The position numbers were made by a program, and so were the translations under genes. A DNA stretch of 54,676 bases from Candidatus Faecousia excrementigallinarum. GTDB taxonomy: Bacteria > Bacillota > Clostridia > Oscillospirales > Oscillospiraceae. Within the stretch, counting starts at the first letter, position 1; each line of letters opens with the position of its first letter. The stretch lies in assembly GCA_018713285.1 (NCBI GenBank), contig DVFK01000061.1:1-54676 (forward strand), written 5' to 3'. Shown piece by piece: positions 50,179-54,676 of the stretch. The notes beneath the pieces are model-generated. The model ran no database searches. It was given only the letters and a program-made list of their open reading frames with translations, and was not told where the DNA came from.

Positions 50179-50867
50179 AATGGGAGGCCTTGCCGGAAGC
50201 CATGCAGACCCCCCAGGTGCGGGAATACTATGACATTCTGGACAAAAAGCGGGGAAGCCTTTTTTGCAAGCGGATGTTTGACATTGTGGTGTCGGCGGTG
50301 ATGCTGGTGCTTCTGTCCCCGGTGTTTCTGGTGCTGGCGGTTGTCATCAAGCTGGACTCTCCCGGGCCGGTGTTCTACCGCCAGGTGCGGCTGACCCAGT
50401 ACGGCAAGCCCTTCCGGATTTTCAAGTTCCGCACCATGGTTCAGGGGGCGGACAAAGGCTCCCAGGTGACGGTAGGGGGCGACAGCCGGATTACCCGGGT
50501 GGGAAAGGTCATCCGCAAGTGCCGCCTGGATGAAATCGGGCAGCTTCTGGATGTGTTCCGGGGCACCATGACCTTCGTGGGCACCCGGCCGGAGGTTCCC
50601 AAGTATGCCGCAAGCTACACCCCGGAGATGATGGCCACCTTCCTCCTCCCGGCGGGGGTTACCAGCCTCACCAGTATTTATTATAAGGATGAGGAGCGGC
50701 TGCTGAATGGAGCGGAGGATTCGGACCGGGTCTATGTGGAGAAGATTCTCCCGGGAAAGATGCGCTACAATTTGGAGGGCATCCGCAGCTTCGGCTTTTT
50801 CAAGGATATCAAAATTATGGGCATGACCTTCCTGGCAATGCTGGGGAAAGAATACACCCATTCCTGA
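50166..50867 (+). CDS. Undecaprenyl-phosphate sugar phosphotransferase
   Basis: A 233-aa bacterial sugar transferase (PglC/WcaJ-type small form) that primes glycan synthesis by moving sugar phosphate to undecaprenyl phosphate. A membrane helix is at about 40-62 (IVVSAVMLVLLSPVFLVLAV). The family signatures are SPGPVFYRQVRLTQYGKPF, FRIFKFRTM and CRLDEIGQLLDVFRGTMTF with the catalytic Asp-Glu. TFVGTRPEVPKYA also matches. AAAGGAG precedes the ATG inside the aminotransferase gene. Confidence 0.95.
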   Translation: MQLVKWEALPEAMQTPQVREYYDILDKKRGSLFCKRMFDIVVSAVMLVLLSPVFLVLAVVIKLDSPGPVFYRQVRLTQYGKPFRIFKFRTMVQGADKGSQVTVGGDSRITRVGKVIRKCRLDEIGQLLDVFRGTMTFVGTRPEVPKYAASYTPEMMATFLLPAGVTSLTSIYYKDEERLLNGAEDSDRVYVEKILPGKMRYNLEGIRSFGFFKDIKIMGMTFLAMLGKEYTHS

Positions 50868-50883
50868 TTTTGGAGGAAAGACA

Positions 50884-51729
50884 ATGCTATTTTCTGGTAT
50901 TTTTGCCCTGGCTCTGGTGGCGGGGCTGATTGTGACCGCCCTGACCGGAAGCTTTTTGTCATTGCAATGGCTTTGGGTTTTGCCGGTGAGCTTCCTGGCT
51001 GCCGCTTTGATTTTGTGGCTGGGACTGTTTTTGCTTCTGGTGGTGCTGGCCTGGAGCGTGGACACGAAAAAACCCCAGCAGGAGGACAGTAAATTTTATC
51101 GCCGCCTCCTTACCGCTGTAGCCATCGCCGCCAAGCCGGTGCTGCGGGTGGAACTGCACACCGACGGCCTGGAAACCATGCTGAAAAAGGGCAGATTTCT
51201 GTTGGTGTGCAACCACCTGAGCGTGATGGACCCGGTGATTCTCCTGGGGAGCTTCGCCAACAGCCAGCTGGCCTTTATCACCAAGCGGGAAAATGAACGG
51301 CTGTTCCTGGTGGGCAAGCTGATGCACAAGATTCTCTGCCAGTCCATCAACCGGGAAAACGATCGGGAGGCCCTGAAGACCATCATCAACTGCATCAACA
51401 TCATCAAGGAGGATAAAGCCTCCATCGCCGTGTTCCCGGAGGGCTACACCAGTCTGGACGGCAAGCTTCACCCCTTCCGCAACGGCGTGTTCAAGATTGC
51501 CCAGAAGGCCCAGGTGCCCATTGTGGTCTGCACCCTGCAAAACACCCAGCAGGTGTTCCGCAACGCAGCCCGGCTGAAGAAAACCCATGTCCACCTCCAC
51601 CTGGTGGGAATCCTCTACCCCGAGGCCCAGAAGGGCCTGACGGCGGTGGACATCGGCAACCTGGTGCACCACATGATGGCCCAGGATCTGGGGCCGGAAA
51701 ATGTGCTCCAGTCCGGAGAAGAATCTTGA
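50884..51729 (+). CDS. PlsC-like 1-acylglycerol-3-phosphate acyltransferase family protein
   Basis: A 281-aa membrane-bound acyltransferase. Two N-terminal TM segments (ILFSGIFALALVAGLIV-like and FLAAALILWLGLFLLLVVLAW) precede the catalytic domain. HxxxxD is seen as NHLSVMDPV, and the second motif is AVFPEGYTSLDGK. These bind the acyl donor and glycerol phosphate in PlsC. Its position in the glycan locus suggests it may acylate a lipid carrier or a glycan lipid, but ordinary phospholipid synthesis is equally possible. GGAGG lies ahead of the ATG. It is the last gene before the glyQS promoter, which overlaps its 3' end. Confidence 0.88.
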   Translation: MLFSGIFALALVAGLIVTALTGSFLSLQWLWVLPVSFLAAALILWLGLFLLLVVLAWSVDTKKPQQEDSKFYRRLLTAVAIAAKPVLRVELHTDGLETMLKKGRFLLVCNHLSVMDPVILLGSFANSQLAFITKRENERLFLVGKLMHKILCQSINRENDREALKTIINCINIIKEDKASIAVFPEGYTSLDGKLHPFRNGVFKIAQKAQVPIVVCTLQNTQQVFRNAARLKKTHVHLHLVGILYPEAQKGLTAVDIGNLVHHMMAQDLGPENVLQSGEES

Positions 51730-51754
51730 TTTTGGGCCTATACCCCGATATAAT
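51726..51754 (+). promoter_or_regulatory. Promoter of glyQS
   Basis: -35 TTGATT (51726-51731), a 17-bp spacer, and -10 TATAAT (51749-51754). It overlaps the end of the acyltransferase gene. There is no room for a T-box leader: the ATG is only 33 nt downstream of the -10. Confidence 0.75.
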
Positions 51755-51787
51755 AAGAACAAATTATCCCAAAGTGGAGGATGAACT

Positions 51788-53215
51788 ATGAAAAACAGCG
51801 AAAAGACCCTGGATATGATTGTAAACCTGTGCAAAAACCGCGGCTTCGTCTACGCCGGCTCCGAGATTTACGGCGGCCTGGCCAACGCCTGGGACTACGG
51901 CCCTCTGGGTGTGGAGTTCAAAAACAACGTGAAAAAGGCATGGCTGAAGAAGTTTGTGCAGGAGTCTGACTATAATGTGGGACTGGATGCGGCAATCCTT
52001 ATGAATCCCCAGACCTGGATTACTACCGGCCACGTGGGCAGCTTCTCTGACCCCCTGGTGGACTGCAAGGGCTGCGGTGCCCGGCAGCGTGCTGACAAGC
52101 TCATCGAGGCTGCTCCCTCCGGCCAGGGCGTAAATGTGGACGCCATGAGCTTTGAGGAGATGGATGCCTTCATTGCCGAGCACGAGGATGTGGTCTGCCC
52201 CAACTGCGGCAAGCACCACTTCACCTCCATCCGGAAGTTCAACCTCATGTTCCAGACCAAAATCGGCGTCACCGAGGACAGCTCCTCCACCTGCTACCTG
52301 CGGCCGGAGACTGCCCAGGGCATTTTCGTGAACTTCGCCAACATTCAGCGTACCACCCGGAAGAAGCTGCCCTTCGGCGTGTGCCAGGTGGGCAAGGCCT
52401 TCCGGAACGAGATTACCCCCGGCAACTTCACCTTCCGTACCCGGGAATTTGAGCAGATGGAGTGCGAGTTCTTCTGCCAGCCCGGCACCGATTTGGAGTG
52501 GTTTGCCTACTGGAAGGATTTCTGCAAGAATTGGCTTCTGAGCCTGGGCATCAAAGAGGAGAGCCTGCGGCTGCGGGACCACGAACCGGCAGAGCTGGCT
52601 TTCTATTCCCGGGCCACCACGGATATTGAGTACCAGTTCCCCTTCGGCGGCGGCTGGGGCGAGCTGTGGGGCATTGCCGACCGTACCAACTACGACCTGG
52701 GCCGCCATCAGGAGGCCAGCGGCAAGAGCCTGGAGTACTTCGACCAGGAGAAGGGGGAGCACTATATCCCCTATGTGATTGAGCCCTCTCTGGGCTGCGA
52801 CCGGGTGGCTCTGGCCTTCCTGTGCGAGGCCTACGACGAGGAAGTGGTGGGCCAGGACAAGAAGGGCAACCCGGACATCCGCACCGTGCTGCGGCTGCAC
52901 CCGGCTCTGGCACCCTTCAAGGCCGCCGTGCTGCCCCTGAGCAAAAAGCTCTCCCCCAAGGCGGAGGAGATTTACCGGGAGCTGCGGAAGGACTTTATGG
53001 TGGACTTCGACGACGCCGGCTCCATCGGCAAGCGTTACCGCCGGGAGGACGAAATCGGAACCCCCTTGTGCATCACCGTGGACTTCCAGACCGTAGGCGA
53101 TGAGAACACCCCTGCCGACAACTGTGTCACCGTCCGGGATCGGGATACCATGGAGCAGGTCCGTATCCCCATCAGCGAGTTGAAAGCCTATATTGCGGAG
53201 AAGTGCCGCTTCTAA
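51788..53215 (+). CDS. glyQS: Glycyl-tRNA synthetase (alpha2 type)
   Basis: A 475-aa class II synthetase charging tRNA-Gly. It opens [20 protein letters not shown], with [12 protein letters not shown]. Two Cys pairs (CKGCGAR and CPNCGKHH) may bind zinc. [13 protein letters not shown] and [19 protein letters not shown] carry motif 2, and [15 protein letters not shown] is motif 3. The C-terminal anticodon domain ends [12 protein letters not shown]. It is the single-chain alpha2 form, not glyQ plus glyS. GGAGG precedes the ATG. It is a single gene with its own promoter and terminator. Confidence 0.97.
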   Translation: MKNSEKTLDMIVNLCKNRGFVYAGSEIYGGLANAWDYGPLGVEFKNNVKKAWLKKFVQESDYNVGLDAAILMNPQTWITTGHVGSFSDPLVDCKGCGARQRADKLIEAAPSGQGVNVDAMSFEEMDAFIAEHEDVVCPNCGKHHFTSIRKFNLMFQTKIGVTEDSSSTCYLRPETAQGIFVNFANIQRTTRKKLPFGVCQVGKAFRNEITPGNFTFRTREFEQMECEFFCQPGTDLEWFAYWKDFCKNWLLSLGIKEESLRLRDHEPAELAFYSRATTDIEYQFPFGGGWGELWGIADRTNYDLGRHQEASGKSLEYFDQEKGEHYIPYVIEPSLGCDRVALAFLCEAYDEEVVGQDKKGNPDIRTVLRLHPALAPFKAAVLPLSKKLSPKAEEIYRELRKDFMVDFDDAGSIGKRYRREDEIGTPLCITVDFQTVGDENTPADNCVTVRDRDTMEQVRIPISELKAYIAEKCRF

Positions 53216-53225
53216 AATACCAACA

Positions 53226-53257
53226 AAAAACCCGGGTCAGTCATGGCCCGGGTTTTT
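53226..53257 (+). terminator. Terminator after glyQS
   Basis: AAAAACCCGGG (53226-53236) pairs with CCCGGGTTTTT (53247-53257). Confidence 0.88.
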
Positions 53258-53395
53258 CTGCAAAATTTTCAGAAAAAATTTCCTCCCCCATAAAACTTTT
53301 TCTTCGGCTACCCTGTCTTAGAGGTGAAAAGAGGTAAGCGGGGCGTATTTTCCCCGGCGTACTGTCTGAAAAAACATATTTGGGAGGACATGATT

Positions 53396-53872
53396 ATGTA
53401 TTGTGTAAACTGTGGTGCGAAAATTCCGGAGGGGGCTGCCTTTTGCGAAAGCTGCGGCACCCCAGTGCAGTCTGTGGGAGCCAATACCCCCGGGAAAAAG
53501 GCGGAAAGCGGTTCTGTGATGGTGTTGCGGATTCTGGCTTGCGCCGTAGCAGGCTTTCTGCTGGCGGCGCTGATGCCTGCGATTCCTGATTTGATGTGGT
53601 CCAAAGGGGCGGCGACGGCTTTGCCGGTGGCGGTCCTGATGACGGCTGCCCACTGCGTTCTGATTCTGTTTCTCACCTGGAAGCCCTTCTGTCGGACGCT
53701 GGGGACAGGGTTTGGCATTGTGGCGGCTTTCGGCGTGTCCCTGGCGGTGAGCCTGTGCCTGGTGGGCTGTGTGTTCTCCATCGGGCAGAACCCCACGCTG
53801 CTGATTCCGGCCACCCTGCTGTACGGAGCGGTGCTTTACGGCTTCGGCGTCCGGTTTGGAAAAAAGGACTGA
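53396..53872 (+). CDS. Zinc-ribbon membrane protein
   Basis: A 158-aa protein of unknown function. The N-terminal double-Cys zinc ribbon is MYCVNCGAKIPEGAAFCESC, and a short linker follows. Four TM segments (LRILACAVAGFLLAALM, TALPVAVLMTAAHCVLIL, FGIVAAFGVSLAVSLCLV, TLLIPATLLYGAVLYGF) form the rest. Such zinc-ribbon plus membrane proteins are common in Bacillota and mostly uncharacterised. Start chosen: ATG at 53396, 8 nt from GGAGG; an ATG at 53390 is too close. It precedes the CBS gene in the same direction. Confidence 0.85.
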   Translation: MYCVNCGAKIPEGAAFCESCGTPVQSVGANTPGKKAESGSVMVLRILACAVAGFLLAALMPAIPDLMWSKGAATALPVAVLMTAAHCVLILFLTWKPFCRTLGTGFGIVAAFGVSLAVSLCLVGCVFSIGQNPTLLIPATLLYGAVLYGFGVRFGKKD

Positions 53873-53952
53873 TTTCCTGCCCCGGAGGAAAAGCCTCCGG
53901 GGTATGGTTTTGGAAAAATCCGGGCATACTCCCATCCAAAGGAGGGATTTCC

Positions 53953-54384
53953 ATGAAAGTGGAACAGATCATGTCAACGCCTGCCATTTCCGTCCAGAAG
54001 GGTGAGTCGGTGGAGGTGGCGGCCCGGGTGCTGGCCCGGTACAATATCGGAATTCTCCCGGTGTGCAAGGCTGACGGCACCCTTTGCGGCCTGGTGACGG
54101 ACCGGGACCTGGTGACCCGGTGTCTGGCTACCGGCAAGACTCCCGGCAATACCCGGGTGGAAGAGGTGATGACCGGAAGGGTGCTGACGGTGGCCCCGGA
54201 TATGGAAGCCGGGGTGGCGGCGCATTATATGGGTCGGAAACAGGTGCGGCGGCTGCCGGTGGTGGAGGCCGGAAAGCTCAAAGGTATGGTAAGCCTGGGG
54301 GATTTGGCAGCCCGGGATGAGAGTGTCATGGATGCAGCGGATGCCCTGGCAGACATCACCAGCGGCATCACCCAGGGGGAGTAA
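53953..54384 (+). CDS. CBS-pair domain protein
   Basis: A 143-aa protein made of two CBS domains and almost nothing else. CBS1 has MSTPAISVQKGESVEVA and GILPVCKADGTLCGLVTDRDL. CBS2 has MTGRVLTVAPDMEAGVA and RRLPVVEAGKLKGMVSLGDLA. CBS pairs sense adenine nucleotides or similar ligands and often control partner proteins. No partner is fused here and the target is unknown. AAGGAGG precedes the ATG. A terminator follows at once. Confidence 0.94.
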   Translation: MKVEQIMSTPAISVQKGESVEVAARVLARYNIGILPVCKADGTLCGLVTDRDLVTRCLATGKTPGNTRVEEVMTGRVLTVAPDMEAGVAAHYMGRKQVRRLPVVEAGKLKGMVSLGDLAARDESVMDAADALADITSGITQGE

Positions 54385-54406
54385 AAGGCCGGTTTTCCGG
54401 CCTTTT
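54383..54406 (+). terminator. Terminator after the CBS gene
   Basis: AAAAGGCCGG (54383-54392), loop TTTT, CCGGCCTTTT (54397-54406). Confidence 0.85.
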
Positions 54407-54446
54407 CCAGGGCTGTAAAAAATTTGAAAAAAAGCAAAAATAATCC

Positions 54447-54475
54447 TTGACAAATGGAAACCCAAGTGGTATTAT
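54447..54475 (+). promoter_or_regulatory. rRNA-type promoter P1
   Basis: -35 TTGACA (54447-54452), a 17-bp spacer, and -10 TATTAT (54470-54475), preceded by an A-rich stretch. Confidence 0.8.
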
Positions 54476-54575
54476 ATGCAAGCTGCTTCCGCAAGGGGGC
54501 GAGCGAAATAGAGCGGAAAGTTTTCTAGCGGATGAAAAGGACGAAAAAAATCTTGAAAAAAGATGAAAAAAGTTC

Positions 54576-54604
54576 TTGACAAAGGAAAACTTCTGTGATA
54601 GAAT
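54576..54604 (+). promoter_or_regulatory. rRNA-type promoter P2
   Basis: A consensus -35 TTGACA (54576-54581), a 17-bp spacer, and -10 TAGAAT (54599-54604). Preceded by an A-rich UP-like tract. Confidence 0.82.
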
Positions 54605-54610
54605 AAGCAA

Positions 54611-54676
54611 GCTAACCCACGAGGGTAGCGAAAAGTTGTACCTTGTAAATTGAATAACGCAAAGACGAACAAAACA
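54611..54676 (+). other. Start of probable 16S rRNA leader
   Basis: A small hairpin (GCTA-CCC..GGGTAGC, 54611-54629) is followed by TACCTTGTAAATTGAATA, a phrase of the type found just ahead of 16S rRNA in Clostridia. No rRNA sequence itself is reached. The unusual promoter pair supports an rRNA operon beyond the window. Confidence 0.6.

Noticed and set aside
51755-51787. T-box leader for glyQS
   Set aside because: Only about 30 nt separate the -10 from the ATG, far too short for a T-box.

Overview
The window looks like chromosomal DNA from a high-GC member of the Clostridia, most likely order Oscillospirales (Oscillospiraceae and relatives). This is inferred from a Gram-positive gene repertoire (Mini-III RNase, RqcH, YidD/YidC/KhpB, YlxR/YlxQ, RnpA), strong AGGAGG ribosome binding sites, sigma-A type promoters with 17-bp spacers, GC-rich codon use, and GC-rich palindromic intergenic repeats of a kind I associate with gut Oscillospirales. 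There is no phage, transposase, CRISPR array or tRNA. The right end stops inside the promoter/leader of what is probably an rRNA operon.

Layout. 1-3.3 kb: dnaK-dnaJ. 3.6-8.3 kb, minus strand: prmA, two cell-envelope proteins (DUF4015 and GH25 lysozyme types) and a DUF2207-like membrane protein. 8.4-9.5 kb: an ADP-ribosylglycohydrolase-fold protein that has lost its metal-binding motifs. 9.6-16.5 kb: the translation/transcription operon rimP-nusA-rnpM-ylxQ-infB-rbfA-nrnA-truB. 16.9-20.5 kb: ribF, rpsO, pnp. 20.9-23.7 kb: a zinc-ribbon membrane protein, mrnC and rqcH. 23.7-26.7 kb: rpmH-rnpA-yidD-yidC-khpB. 26.8-27.0 kb: a dense array of perfect hairpins. 27.1-32.7 kb, minus strand: a TetR-type regulator with a DUF308 protein, an RND/MMPL transporter and a secreted heptad-repeat protein. 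32.8-41.7 kb, mostly minus strand: rsmG and a DUF3810 protein, mtaB, an HPr-like orphan (plus strand), a split chromate-transporter pair, an SDR, and ppx-ppk. 42-51.7 kb: an exopolysaccharide/cell-surface glycan locus. 51.8-54.4 kb: glyQS, a zinc-ribbon membrane protein and a CBS-pair protein, then tandem rRNA-type promoters.

Functional themes. The left half is dominated by ribosome assembly, RNA decay and protein quality control (RimP, RbfA, TruB, NusA, IF2, S15, PNPase, Mini-III, RqcH, L34, RnpA, YidC). The 42-51.7 kb locus encodes three GT2 glycosyltransferases, an iron-sulfur/FrhB-pyruvyltransferase fusion, UDP-galactopyranose mutase, a DegT aminotransferase, a priming sugar-phosphate transferase and a PlsC-like acyltransferase. 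It has two promoters and lacks a flippase and polymerase, so it must work with genes elsewhere.

The least ordinary signals are four. First, an ADP-ribosylhydrolase homologue in which both metal-binding motifs are replaced while the fold is kept. Second, a roughly 250-bp palindromic repeat family with three copies, one inverted. Third, a run of six perfect hairpins behind khpB. Fourth, an HPr-like protein with no phosphorylatable His and an Asp at the regulatory Ser position. None of these amounts to a proven new system. All statements are from reading the sequence; no database search was run.
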